Part shown: piece by piece, positions 8,745-16,218 of the stretch
How the letters are laid out: every line of letters begins with the position of its first letter
Position numbering within the stretch: the stretch's first letter is position 1
NCBI GenBank assembly: GCA_910585715.1
Contig: CAJUEX010000051.1
Location: 1-24,459 of the forward strand
DNA: 24,459 nucleotides
From: an uncultured Lachnospiraceae bacterium
GTDB lineage: Bacteria; Bacillota; Clostridia; Lachnospirales; Lachnospiraceae
Direction: 5' to 3'
The notes under the pieces: generated by a model
What the model was told of the DNA's origin: nothing
The model's input: the letters and a program-made list of their open reading frames with translations, nothing else
The model's database searches: none
Program-made: the position numbers and the translations under genes

Positions 8745-9515
8745 ATGGATGAGGCAGGCAGAAAGAGGCTTTGGGCGGATTATGACAAAGATAAGTCGCC
8801 GGAGCTAAGAGAAAAAATCATATTGGAGTATTCGCCCCTTGTGAAAGTGGTGGCAGGACGGCTGAGCATGTACTTAGGCTATAATGTGGAATATGAAGAT
8901 TTGGTAAGCTACGGCATATTCGGATTGATCGATGCTATTGATAAGTACGACTATGCAAAAGAGGTTAAATTTGAAACTTATGCAAGCCTGCGCATAAGGG
9001 GAGCGATTTTGGATCAGATTCGAAAGCTGGACTGGATTCCGAGAACCATCAGGCAGAAGCAGAAAAAGATAGATGGAGTAATCAAGCAGATAGAGGCTTT
9101 GAAAGGAAGAAGCGCTACTGATGAGGAAATTGCAGAAGGACTTGGCATTTCAGAAGGGGAGCTGGCAGAATGGCAGTCCCAGATGAAGATAACAGGTCTT
9201 GTTTCCTTAAATGAATATCTGGAACAGGGCAGTGAGGTGCCAAACGAGCAGGGAAAGGTATCCAGCCACTTCCATTCTCCGGAGGATGCCACTTTGCAGG
9301 AGGAACTGAAAAAAGTGCTGATGGAATCTTTGGAGAATCTGACGGAAAAGGAAAAAAAAGTCATTCTGCTTTATTATTATGAGGATTTGACATTAAAGGA
9401 GATCAGTAATGTATTGGAGGTTTCGGAATCGCGTATTTCCCAGCTTCATACAAAGGCACTCCATAAAATGAAAGCAAAATTAGGAAATTATATAGGCATA
9501 TTGACAGATAGATAA
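8745..9515 (+). CDS. fliA: Flagellar RNA polymerase sigma factor, sigma-28 (FliA/SigD/WhiG family)
   Basis: This 256-residue group 3 sigma factor has region 2 at about residues 20-95, with the core-binding and -10 recognition stretch EYEDLVSYGIFGLIDAIDKYD and then KFETYASLRIRGAILDQ. Region 3 begins near IPRTIRQK, and the region 4 helix-turn-helix YEDLTLKEISNVLEVSESR ends the protein. The RGAILDQIRK..WIPR stretch is typical of FliA/SigD/WhiG proteins. Since the organism carries flhA, flhF and che genes beside it, a role in late flagellar and chemotaxis genes is the natural reading. AAGGGAG upstream supports the ATG. No FlgM anti-sigma gene is visible here. Confidence 0.94.
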   Translation: MDEAGRKRLWADYDKDKSPELREKIILEYSPLVKVVAGRLSMYLGYNVEYEDLVSYGIFGLIDAIDKYDYAKEVKFETYASLRIRGAILDQIRKLDWIPRTIRQKQKKIDGVIKQIEALKGRSATDEEIAEGLGISEGELAEWQSQMKITGLVSLNEYLEQGSEVPNEQGKVSSHFHSPEDATLQEELKKVLMESLENLTEKEKKVILLYYYEDLTLKEISNVLEVSESRISQLHTKALHKMKAKLGNYIGILTDR

Positions 9516-9545
9516 CAGATAAATGCAAGAAATGGAGGTAGCTGG

Positions 9546-11135
9546 ATGAACGGATGTTTTCAAGTAATGATAACGGAAAAGGAAACTGCATTGAAGCTTG
9601 TACCCCCTACAAACGATGGCGAGCCTATTGCCATAAGCGAGCTGCTGGATTATCTGCATACCAGAAAAATAGAGAATTTTGATGTAAAAAGATTGAATGC
9701 AGTTGTCAGCACCCTGAAGGAGCAACAGGTGTTTTCTTTGATTCCCCAAAAGATTTCGCCCATAGATGAATCCTTTATGGTCACCGTAAGTCAGGATAAT
9801 ATGGAAGCTGTTGCCAGATTTTATCCACCCAGCACCGGCGGCACCAGAATGGATAAGGCAGAAATCATGGACGTTCTGCATCAGAAAAAAATAGTATATG
9901 GCATTGAGGAAGATACTATAGAGAAATTTTTGCAGCGAAGGCAGTATTGTACAGATATTGTTTTGGCAAGGGGAAAAGCGCCCGTACATGGTGCAGACGG
10001 TAAAATCGAGTATTTCTTCAATACAGATTTAAATACAAGGCCAAAGAGAAATGAAGATGGCTCCGTAGATTTCTTCCATTTAAATACAATTAACCATTGT
10101 AAGCAAGGGGAGCTTTTAGCAAGGATGACTCCCGCTGATATGGGAGAAAGCGGAACCAATTTATTGGGAGAAGTCCTGAAACCCAGAGATGTGAAAAATG
10201 TTTCTTTAAAGTATGGAAAGAACATTACTATTTCGGAGGATAAGACCGAGATTTATTCACAGGTAAACGGTCATGTTTCTTTAGTCGATGATAAGGTATT
10301 CGTGTCCGATGTTTTTGAGGTGGAGAATGTAGGTCCTGCCACCGGAAATATCGAATCGGAAGGCAGTGTACTGGTAAACGGAAACGTGCAGACGGGCTTT
10401 TCCATCCGGGCAAAAGGCAATGTCCATGTTTATGGCGTGGTGGAAGGTGCAAGCATTGTTGCCGGAGGAGATATCATCATAGACCGCGGGATGAACGGCA
10501 TGGGAAGAGGCAGGCTTCAGGCGGGAGGAAGCATTGTTACCAAGTTTCTGGAAAATGCAGTGGCTTACTCGGATGACTATGTGGAGGCCAATTCCATACT
10601 TCACAGCACGGTAACCGCCAAAACGGAAATTAACGTAGACGGAAAAAAAGGATTTATTATGGGAGGTTTTGTAAGGGCTATCAACCGGGTAAACTGCCGC
10701 ACCCTTGGTTCTCCCATGGGAGCAGATACTTATGTGGAAGTAGGGGTTGATCCTGAAATAAAGTCACGGCATCAGAAACTGCAGGAGGAAATACTGTCAA
10801 TACAGCAAACCATCCAGAAAAATAAACCGATTCTGACCAATGCCGCCCAAAAGATGAAAAGCGGTGTGCAGCTAGAGGATGACCAGATGAGATATATACA
10901 GTCGTTGGCGCTGGAAACGAAAAAAAAGCAGAAAAGATATGCGGAAGTCCAGGCTGAATATACAGGACTGGAATCCATTTTGGAGCATAAGGAAAATGCC
11001 TGTATCTGTGTAAAGGATTCGCTTTATGCAGGCACAAAGGTTACCATATCCGAAGCAACCTTAGTAGTGAAAAATACACTGCAGTACTGCAGGCTTGTAA
11101 AGGATCAGGGAGATGTTCGTGTGACGGCATTATAG
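9546..11135 (+). CDS. FapA/DUF342 family protein
   Basis: This 529-residue protein matches the DUF342/FapA family, reported in some bacteria to affect flagellar assembly or placement. Visible parts are an N-terminal alpha/beta region (to about residue 110), a middle domain containing the family-like stretch GKAPVHGADGKIEY, and a run of short beta-helix coils from about 268 to 400 with repeated Gly/Asn turns (GSVLVNGNV, GNVHVYGVV, GGDIIIDRG). A coiled coil at about 408-475 follows, with a short closing beta segment. GGAGG eleven bases before the ATG supports the start. It directly follows fliA by 30 bases and fits the flagellar operon. Molecular activity is unknown. Confidence 0.87.
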   Translation: MNGCFQVMITEKETALKLVPPTNDGEPIAISELLDYLHTRKIENFDVKRLNAVVSTLKEQQVFSLIPQKISPIDESFMVTVSQDNMEAVARFYPPSTGGTRMDKAEIMDVLHQKKIVYGIEEDTIEKFLQRRQYCTDIVLARGKAPVHGADGKIEYFFNTDLNTRPKRNEDGSVDFFHLNTINHCKQGELLARMTPADMGESGTNLLGEVLKPRDVKNVSLKYGKNITISEDKTEIYSQVNGHVSLVDDKVFVSDVFEVENVGPATGNIESEGSVLVNGNVQTGFSIRAKGNVHVYGVVEGASIVAGGDIIIDRGMNGMGRGRLQAGGSIVTKFLENAVAYSDDYVEANSILHSTVTAKTEINVDGKKGFIMGGFVRAINRVNCRTLGSPMGADTYVEVGVDPEIKSRHQKLQEEILSIQQTIQKNKPILTNAAQKMKSGVQLEDDQMRYIQSLALETKKKQKRYAEVQAEYTGLESILEHKENACICVKDSLYAGTKVTISEATLVVKNTLQYCRLVKDQGDVRVTAL

Positions 11136-11150
11136 AAAGAGGTGAGCAGT

Positions 11151-11471
11151 ATGGCAATTACTCCCATTATGTTTAATGCAACGGTGCAAAGGACTCAGGA
11201 TTTTACTACCATGAAACAGAACGAGGACAATAAGGGCGCCGTTGACCAGGGCAATTTTCAAATGAAGATGGAAAAGGAATTCAAGCTTCAGCTAAGTAAT
11301 GTAAGGAATGCAGATAATGCAGATAAAAAGGGAGACAATTCCGATGCAAAGGAGAAGGGAAACGGAACCTATGCCGGCGATGGGGGAAGAAACCGTCCGG
11401 GACAGAAGGAAACGAAAGCAAAGGACAGGGTACTGAAAAAAGAAGGCAACCATTTTGACATGAGTGTCTGA
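11151..11471 (+). CDS. Small hydrophilic protein, function unknown
   Basis: The 106-residue product is not recognised. It opens with a short ordered-looking segment (MAITPIMFNATVQRTQD) and then becomes very hydrophilic, rich in Lys, Asp, Asn, Gly and Glu, with no membrane segment; most of it is probably disordered. A GTG at 11142 is in frame, but AGAGGTGA sits five bases before the ATG at 11151, which I take as the start. It lies between the FapA-like gene and the DUF6115-like gene with small spacing, so it is part of the same transcript. A structural or regulatory role in flagella is possible but has no direct support. Confidence 0.65.
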   Translation: MAITPIMFNATVQRTQDFTTMKQNEDNKGAVDQGNFQMKMEKEFKLQLSNVRNADNADKKGDNSDAKEKGNGTYAGDGGRNRPGQKETKAKDRVLKKEGNHFDMSV

Positions 11472-11499
11472 TGGCAAGGACTGCAAGGAGAAAAGAAAT

Positions 11500-12243
11500 A
11501 TGACAGCTATTGAAATTGTATTATGTTTGGCAGGTATCGCAATATGTATCATTAGTTTTTTGCTGCCGGATAAGCAGAAGGAAGCGGGAGAACCGGATGA
11601 AAAGCTTGTTGAAGCAATGGTGAAGTCTCTTGTGGAAGAAGAAATATCAGGTGTAAAAGCCAGATTAGAGGAAATGCAGGAAGAAGCCATATCTTACGGA
11701 ATGGAGAAAACAGAGCGTTCCTTAGAGAAGATTACGAATGAAAAGATCATTGCTGTTTCGGAATATGCAGAAACAGTTATAGAAGATATTAACAAAAATC
11801 ATAAGGAAGTCATGTTTCTTTATGATATGTTAAACAGCAAACATGAAAATTTAAAGGAAACTGTAGTGGAAGTAAGCCAGACTGCAAAGGAAGCTGAAAA
11901 AACCGTTCAAGTGCTGGAGGATACTGCCAAGAAGGTGGAAACTACCTTACAGGGAAAGGATGAACCGGAGGAGGAAGAGCAGGATAATTTCGCTCCTCTT
12001 GATGTGATTGACTTTTCCAATCTTTCTCCGGTAAAGGAAAGAAAGAAGAATCCTTCCAAGAGGCAGCAGGAGGAAACGGAATCTAAAATATCCATTCAAT
12101 TTGAGGGCAGTGACAATAAAAACAACAATGAAATAATATTGGAACTCCATGATATGGGAAAATCCAATATGGCAATTGCAAAAGAATTAGGCCTTGGCAT
12201 AGGTGAAGTGAATCTGGTAATCGATTTGTATAAGGGGATATGA
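11500..12243 (+). CDS. Membrane-anchored coiled-coil protein with C-terminal HTH-like segment (DUF6115 type, swrB position)
   Basis: The 247-residue product has one N-terminal membrane segment (IEIVLCLAGIAICIISFLLP, about residues 4-23) and a long charged coiled coil to about residue 150. A disordered Glu/Ser/Lys linker follows, and then a C-terminal helix-turn-helix-like end, LHDMGKSNMAIAKELGLG, near residues 216-240. This layout fits the DUF6115 proteins seen beside flagellar operons of Clostridia. Its place between fliA and rpsB is that of swrB (ylxL) in Bacillus, also a membrane protein affecting flagellar basal-body maturation. Equivalence is inference. The frame is open from 11464, but AAGGAG at 11485-11490 supports the ATG at 11500. 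The stop overlaps an ATG of the next gene. Confidence 0.75.
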   Translation: MTAIEIVLCLAGIAICIISFLLPDKQKEAGEPDEKLVEAMVKSLVEEEISGVKARLEEMQEEAISYGMEKTERSLEKITNEKIIAVSEYAETVIEDINKNHKEVMFLYDMLNSKHENLKETVVEVSQTAKEAEKTVQVLEDTAKKVETTLQGKDEPEEEEQDNFAPLDVIDFSNLSPVKERKKNPSKRQQEETESKISIQFEGSDNKNNNEIILELHDMGKSNMAIAKELGLGIGEVNLVIDLYKGI

Positions 12244-12245
12244 CC

Positions 12246-13025
12246 ATGAAGCTGAAATACTATTTAAGAGGATTGGGAACAGGTATCGTAGTAACCGCCT
12301 TGGTTTTAGGCATATCCCTATCCCATGGAAAAGAAAATATTTCTGATGAAGAAGTAAAAAAACGGGCGGCGGAGCTTGGCATGGTAGAGGGATTTAAAAG
12401 TCTGGAGGAAGCTTCCAAAGAGAAAGATACGAAAGAAGCAAAAGCCGGTGAGATGAAGGTCAGCGGAAATGAAGCAGAAGGAAATAAGGCATCGGCTGAA
12501 GACCAGACAGCGGATGATAAGACTTCTGACGGAAACGGGACAGCAGCTGATAAAAAAGCAGATGAGAATCAGCCGGCAGACAATAAGACACCGGAAGACA
12601 GTCAGGATGCTGCAAAAGCAGAACAGGAACAGGCAAAAGCTGACGAGAGCAAAGAAAATGAAAAAGAAGATTCCAAACAGGATTCCGGTAATGGCGGTTT
12701 TGGAAGCGGTATTGAAAAGGAAGAGGACAGCGTGACAGGCGGGAACGGGGAAGAGAACAGCCAGCCTGACAGTCAGCCGGAAGCTGAAAAGGAAGAAAGC
12801 AGCAAGCCAGCCGGAAAAAGTATTGTTTTAGAGGTTCATTCCGGAGACGGTTCCCTTAGTGTGGCAAAAAGAGCGGAAAAAGCCGGACTTGTGGCGGATG
12901 CCGAAGAATTTGACCGTTTCCTTTGCAGCGGAGGATATGACAAAAAGATTTGTACAGGAAAGCATGAAATTCCGGAAGGCGCTACTATGGAGGAGATTGC
13001 AAAGCTGTTGATTAGGAAGCCGTAA
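12246..13025 (+). CDS. Membrane-anchored protein with MltG-LysM-like C-terminal domain
   Basis: The 259-residue product has a basic N-terminus and one membrane segment (GTGIVVTALVLGISL, about residues 10-26). A long acidic, Ala/Lys/Asp/Gln-rich spacer (about 55-190, probably outside the membrane and disordered) follows. The end is a compact domain of about 65 residues finishing IPEGATMEEIAKLLI, which resembles the LysM-like N-terminal module of endolytic transglycosylase MltG (YceG). The catalytic part of MltG is absent, so a cell-wall binding or regulatory role is more likely than cleavage. AAGGGG at 12232-12237 suits the ATG at 12246 better than the overlapping ATG at 12240. It is the last gene before the palindromic element. 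Confidence 0.68.
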   Translation: MKLKYYLRGLGTGIVVTALVLGISLSHGKENISDEEVKKRAAELGMVEGFKSLEEASKEKDTKEAKAGEMKVSGNEAEGNKASAEDQTADDKTSDGNGTAADKKADENQPADNKTPEDSQDAAKAEQEQAKADESKENEKEDSKQDSGNGGFGSGIEKEEDSVTGGNGEENSQPDSQPEAEKEESSKPAGKSIVLEVHSGDGSLSVAKRAEKAGLVADAEEFDRFLCSGGYDKKICTGKHEIPEGATMEEIAKLLIRKP

Positions 13026-13093
13026 GGATGGAGATTGATTTAATTTTTTAAGAAACAGCAGATGAAAGATGCAAGGAGATAAGTGCGATTTTA

Positions 13094-13307
13094 CAGTTCA
13101 GCCAACAGCTTTCCCCACAGGAATCGGAACCGGCTGTAGGCAGAAAGTGATTTCTAAAGGAGCCCTTATAAAAACGCCAGCGCTTAGCGAGGTTCTTTCG
13201 AGCTTAGCACTGCTGCGTTTTTATCAGAGCGGGAGCGTGGCGACGTAGAAACACTTTCTGCCTACAGCCGGTTCCGATTCCTGTGGGGAAAGCTGTTGGC
13301 TGAACTG
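13094..13307. repeat. 214-bp palindromic element: perfect 56-bp inverted repeat with nested hairpin
   Basis: Bases 13094-13149 and 13252-13307 are exact reverse complements over 56 positions. Inside them, TTTCTA (13151-13156) can pair with TAGAAA (13246-13251) after a one-base bulge. A second stem, ATAAAAACGC against GCGTTTTTAT with further imperfect pairing through GCTTAGC, closes the core. The whole unit would fold into one long hairpin in RNA or a cruciform in DNA. No T-run follows, so it is not a classical intrinsic terminator. A diverged half-copy lies at 19638-19732, so this is a dispersed repeat. It separates the flagellar operon from the rpsB promoter. A function in termination or insulation is inference. 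Confidence 0.9.
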
Positions 13308-13361
13308 TTCCCGGCGAGAGGGGGATTTGCGGTGATTGCGGTGATTTACGCAAAATAAATC

Positions 13362-13390
13362 TTGCCCTCACTGTTTTTTTATGGTATAAT
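13362..13390 (+). promoter_or_regulatory. Housekeeping sigma-A type promoter for rpsB-tsf
   Basis: TTGCCC (13362-13367) and TATAAT (13385-13390) are separated by 17 bases, and TGG directly before TATAAT makes an extended -10. Transcription would start near 13397 and leave a leader of roughly 105 bases before the rpsB ATG. It lies just after the palindromic element, so the ribosomal genes can be transcribed independently of the flagellar operon. Confidence 0.85.
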
Positions 13391-13412
13391 TCACTCGTTA
13401 TGACAAAAAACA

Positions 13413-13475
13413 CCCATGGGAATGACATGCCGGTGCTTCTTAAACGCGGAGGTGGCATAAATCGGGAACCATGGG
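13413..13475 (+). promoter_or_regulatory. Candidate structured leader of rpsB mRNA
   Basis: CCCATGG (13413-13419) can pair with CCATGGG (13469-13475), enclosing a second helix ATGCC (13427-13431) with GGCAT (13454-13458). The fold lies between the promoter and the rpsB ribosome-binding site GGAGG at 13491-13495. Leaders that bind the S2 protein are known for rpsB in other bacteria, so autogenous control is plausible. I cannot match this to a known leader family, and the helices are short. Confidence 0.4.
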
Positions 13476-13503
13476 GAAGCAAAACCAAATGGAGGTAAAG
13501 AAA

Positions 13504-14265
13504 ATGAGCGTTATTTCAATGAAACAGTTATTAGAAGCAGGTGTTCACTTCGGACATCAGACAAGAAGATGGAATCCTAAAATGGCTCCATACATCTACA
13601 CAGAAAGAAATGGTATCCATATCATTGACCTGCAGACATCTGTAGGAAAAGTGGATGAAGCTTATGATGCAGTATCACAAATTGTTGCAGCAGGCGGTAA
13701 CATTCTTTTTGTAGGTACAAAAAAGCAGGCTCAGGATGCTGTTAAGACAGAAGCAGAGCGTTGCGGAATGTATTATGTAAATGAAAGATGGTTAGGCGGT
13801 ATGCTTACCAACTTTAAGACAATCCAGAGCAGAATCGAAAGATTAAAAGCAATTGAAACGATGTCTGAAGACGGAACTTTTGATGTTCTTCCTAAGAAAG
13901 AAGTTATCGCATTAAAGAAAGAATGGGAAAAACTGGAAAAGAACTTAGGCGGAATTAAAAATATGAAGAGAGTGCCGGATGCAATCTTCGTAGTAGACCC
14001 TAAGAAGGAAAGAATCTGCATTCAGGAAGCACATTCTCTTGGAATCACTTTAATCGGTATTGCTGATACAAACTGCGATCCGGAAGAGCTTGACTTCGTA
14101 ATTCCGGGTAATGACGACGCAATCCGTGCCGTAAAATTAATCGTTGCCAAAATGGCAGATGCTGTAATTGAAGCAAATCAGGGTGAAATCGGCGAGACTA
14201 TGGAAGAAGCAGCTGAGGAAGCCGCTGAAGAAGCAGTTGAAACAGAAGAAACAGTAGAAGCATAA
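13504..14265 (+). CDS. rpsB: 30S ribosomal protein S2
   Basis: S2 is a structural protein of the small ribosomal subunit, needed for S1 and initiation functions. The 253-residue sequence shows the family throughout: LLEAGVHFGHQTRRWNPKM at the start, YIYTERNGIHIIDL, VGTKKQAQDA, NERWLGGMLTNF, and DAIFVVDPKKE and GIADTNCDP near the C-terminal third. An acidic Glu/Ala-rich tail ends the protein. The frame is open from an ATG at 13471, but GGAGG at 13491-13495, eight bases before ATG 13504, fixes the start where the family begins. Codons appear A-rich and uniform, as expected of a highly expressed gene. tsf follows after 28 bases. Confidence 0.97.
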   Translation: MSVISMKQLLEAGVHFGHQTRRWNPKMAPYIYTERNGIHIIDLQTSVGKVDEAYDAVSQIVAAGGNILFVGTKKQAQDAVKTEAERCGMYYVNERWLGGMLTNFKTIQSRIERLKAIETMSEDGTFDVLPKKEVIALKKEWEKLEKNLGGIKNMKRVPDAIFVVDPKKERICIQEAHSLGITLIGIADTNCDPEELDFVIPGNDDAIRAVKLIVAKMADAVIEANQGEIGETMEEAAEEAAEEAVETEETVEA

Positions 14266-14293
14266 GAATCTTGATTAGTTGGAGGAAAGAAAC

Positions 14294-15232
14294 ATGGCTA
14301 TTACAGCAGCAATGGTAAAAGAATTAAGAGAAATGACTGGTGCAGGCATGATGGACTGTAAGAAAGCTCTTACAGAAACAAACGGCGATATGGATGCAGC
14401 AGTAGAATTTTTGAGAAAGAATGGACAGGCAAAGGCTGAAAAGAAGGCAGGAAGAATTGCGGCAGAAGGTCTTTGCAAGGTTGTAGTAAAGGATGATAAG
14501 ACAGCAGCAGTTGTAGAAGTAAACTCTGAAACAGACTTTGTTGCCAAAAACGAAGAGTTCCAGAAATTTGTGGCGGCAGTGGCAGATCAGGCTCTTGCAA
14601 CAAGTGCGGCAGATATTGATGCTTTCCTGGCAGAAAGCTGGAATGCAGATTCTTCTAAAACAGTAAAGGATGCTTTGGTAGAAAAGGTTGCTGTTATCGG
14701 TGAAAACCTGACAATCAGAAGATTTGCAAAGGTAGAGGCTGCTAACGGCTGTGTTGTTTCCTATACACATGGCGGCGGCAGAATCGGCGTTATCGTAGAA
14801 GCTGAAACAAACGTAGTGAATGATGCGGTAAAGGAAGCGCTTACAAATGTTGCAATGCAGGTTGCAGCTTTATATCCAAAGTATGTTTCAGGGGATGAAA
14901 TCAGTGCTGACTATGTAGAGCATGAAAAAGAAATCTTAAAGGCACAGATTATGAACGATCCCAAGGAATCCCAAAAACCGGAAAAGGTTATCGAAGGCAT
15001 GATTCAGGGACGTATCAAAAAGGAATTAAAAGAAATCTGCTTGGTAGACCAGGTATATGTAAAGGCAGAAGACGGCAAGCAGACTGTCGGCCAGTACATT
15101 GCTCAGGTTGGCAAAGAAAACAATGCTGATTTGAAGGTTGTGAAGTTTGTTCGTTTTGAGACTGGTGAAGGCATTGAAAAGAAGGAAGAGGATTTTGCGG
15201 CTGAGGTTGCGGCGCAGATGGCAGGCAACTAA
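14294..15232 (+). CDS. tsf: Translation elongation factor EF-Ts
   Basis: EF-Ts is the nucleotide exchange factor that recycles EF-Tu-GDP. The 312-residue protein has the N-terminal UBA-like domain with the signature TGAGMMDCKKAL at residues 15-26 and the core motif SETDFVAKNEEF. A later stretch, IVEAETNVVNDAVKE, belongs to the C-terminal core. Length is in the normal range of about 280-320. GGAGG at 14281-14285 supports ATG 14294 over the in-frame ATG at 14279. It is cotranscribed with rpsB. In many Firmicutes pyrH and frr come next; here they do not. Confidence 0.96.
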   Translation: MAITAAMVKELREMTGAGMMDCKKALTETNGDMDAAVEFLRKNGQAKAEKKAGRIAAEGLCKVVVKDDKTAAVVEVNSETDFVAKNEEFQKFVAAVADQALATSAADIDAFLAESWNADSSKTVKDALVEKVAVIGENLTIRRFAKVEAANGCVVSYTHGGGRIGVIVEAETNVVNDAVKEALTNVAMQVAALYPKYVSGDEISADYVEHEKEILKAQIMNDPKESQKPEKVIEGMIQGRIKKELKEICLVDQVYVKAEDGKQTVGQYIAQVGKENNADLKVVKFVRFETGEGIEKKEEDFAAEVAAQMAGN

Positions 15233-15466
15233 GGAATAGTTCTTAGAGTTCAGAAAGTCAGAAAATAGAGTATTTTCAAGCCTTGCAAGGAATTTTTAGC
15301 AGAAATTCAAAGTATCGTAACCTATCATAAAGTATTGCAATTTATCGTGATAATTTGGGTAAAAGTTGGGTATGAGAATGGGTAAAATGTTTTACCCAAC
15401 TGCTTAACGTGAAATTTGCTTGTTGATTAAAAACAGATTGAAAATGAAGTGTTTGAACGAAAGAAT
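15233..15466. other. Non-coding stretch after tsf with a palindromic motif
   Basis: No convincing gene is present. GGGTAAAA (15380-15387) and TTTTACCC (15390-15397) form a perfect eight-base inverted repeat, and GTTGGGT (15365-15371) can instead pair with ACCCAAC (15394-15400), giving competing hairpins. No clear intrinsic terminator follows tsf directly. This AT-rich stretch marks the change from housekeeping to accessory DNA. It could be a recombination scar, but no integrase gene or matching second attachment site is visible. Confidence 0.4.
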
Positions 15467-15509
15467 AAGACATCATTATTTATGTAAATATAGGTAATGG
15501 TGTCTTTTT
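15467..15509 (+). terminator. Intrinsic terminator 1
   Basis: Stem AAGACATCATTA (15467-15478) pairs with TAATGGTGTCTT (15495-15506), twelve pairs with one G-U, and a T-run follows (15505-15509). It could end the rpsB-tsf transcript or a lost gene. Its stem and upstream bases closely resemble those of the second terminator at 16113-16156. Confidence 0.7.
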
Positions 15510-15511
15510 GT

Positions 15512-15592
15512 ATGTCGGGGGAGTTTACATTTGAGGGAACAGGCGTATTTGCTGAAAAGGGCATATCTGATATGTTCATGCGTTACTTATAA
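15512..15592 (+). CDS. Very short reading frame, doubtful
   Basis: A 26-codon frame begins with ATG and ends with TAA. Its sequence (GTGVFAEKGISDMF in the middle) has a protein-like composition, but there is no ribosome-binding site, and it starts three bases after terminator 1. I cannot name a family. It may be the tail of a decayed gene rather than an active one. Confidence 0.2.
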   Translation: MSGEFTFEGTGVFAEKGISDMFMRYL

Positions 15593-15712
15593 TTTTCAAA
15601 TGTCCTAAAACAGTGATCGCATTGGAACGAAGCATAAGAAAATAAAATAGTTTGAATAACTTTTACTAATCTGGAAATGATTAACTATATAAAAAAGTGC
15701 AGGAGGTTTCTA

Positions 15713-15970
15713 ATGGAAGAAATTATTAAGGAGAACAATTAGAAAGTGTGATTTTTTCCTGTGGGTCAAGGTTTGTCTGCATTTGATATTGCCGATAGCA
15801 TTGCTGGCGTACTTGATGAGTACCAGGGGAATCAGTTTGATGATTTATGGATTTGTGTTGAGACAATGCTTGGATATAATATACTGACATATCATGATGA
15901 GGCAGAGGAATATGAAATAGAAAGGAAATATGGATGTACTGCATATCAGCAATATTATATTAATTTTTGA
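15713..15970 (+). pseudogene. Broken small gene with two early in-frame stops
   Basis: AGGAGG nine bases upstream gives a strong start at ATG 15713, but the frame meets TAG after nine codons (MEEIIKENN) and TGA three codons later. It then stays open in the same frame to TGA at 15968-15970. The open part (GLSAFDIADSIAGVL, then DDLWICVETMLGYN and a Tyr/Glu-rich end) looks like real protein of about 70 residues. The good ribosome-binding site joined to an interrupted frame suggests a recently inactivated gene. The family is not recognised; a small immunity-type protein would suit the neighbourhood, but that is speculation. Translation from an internal start such as GTG 15758 cannot be ruled out. 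Confidence 0.5.
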
Positions 15971-16107
15971 TGTCAGAAGGGAAATTTGTGGATTAGGCGA
16001 ATTGGGAGGAAGTGTCATCAGCCATGATAAAAAATAAAAATGAAGTCATATAAAAAACGCTAGAAAAAAGTTTAAGAACTTGGGGTGAAGATGAGATATT
16101 TGAATAA
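15970..16107 (+). pseudogene. Second broken small gene, overlapping the first
   Basis: ATG 15970 overlaps the previous stop by one base (tgATG), the arrangement of coupled genes. The frame reads MSEGKFVD, TAG, ANWEEVSSAMIKNKNEVI, TAA, then KTLEKSLRTWGEDEIFE and TAA. Protein-like sequence continues in one frame across two stops, so this is a decayed gene of about 45 codons or the remains of a longer one. The sequence coding for its end resembles a stretch before terminator 1, where a frame reads IENEVFERKNK. No family is recognised. Confidence 0.4.
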
Positions 16108-16112
16108 ATAAT

Positions 16113-16156
16113 AAGACACCATTGCTTATAAATATATAAGTGATGATGTCTTTTTT
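16113..16156 (+). terminator. Intrinsic terminator 2
   Basis: AAGACACCATTGCTTAT (16113-16129) pairs with ATAAGTGATGATGTCTT (16136-16152) through seventeen mostly paired positions and a six-base loop, followed by a T-run (16151-16156). It lies just after the second broken gene and isolates the following toxin-type module from upstream transcription. It is related to terminator 1. Confidence 0.85.
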
Positions 16157-16218
16157 CTTTTAATAAATCAAATATTTCAAAATTTAAATATTTTTTTGTA
16201 TTAATTATCTAAAAATAA

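Noticed and set aside
9480..9989. Minus-strand open frame of 169 codons
   Set aside because: It overlaps the fliA end and the FapA-like start on the opposite strand, has no ribosome-binding site, and shows low-complexity His/Tyr/Ser composition typical of antisense shadows.
13094..13307. Classical intrinsic terminator of the flagellar operon
   Set aside because: The hairpin is much too long and no T-run follows either arm. Some effect on transcription remains possible.
13204..13488. Minus-strand open frame of 94 codons
   Set aside because: It lies across the palindromic element, the rpsB promoter and the leader, has no convincing ribosome-binding site, and its composition follows the repeat. 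I regard it as spurious.
15233..15420. Remains of a tyrosine integrase or an attachment site
   Set aside because: The GGGTAAAA/TTTTACCC palindrome is suggestive, but no frame shows recombinase motifs and no second matching site is visible in the window.
15713..16107. Stop-codon recoding or an alternative genetic code
   Set aside because: TAG, TGA and TAA all interrupt these two frames, while all neighbouring genes use normal stops. Decay is simpler.
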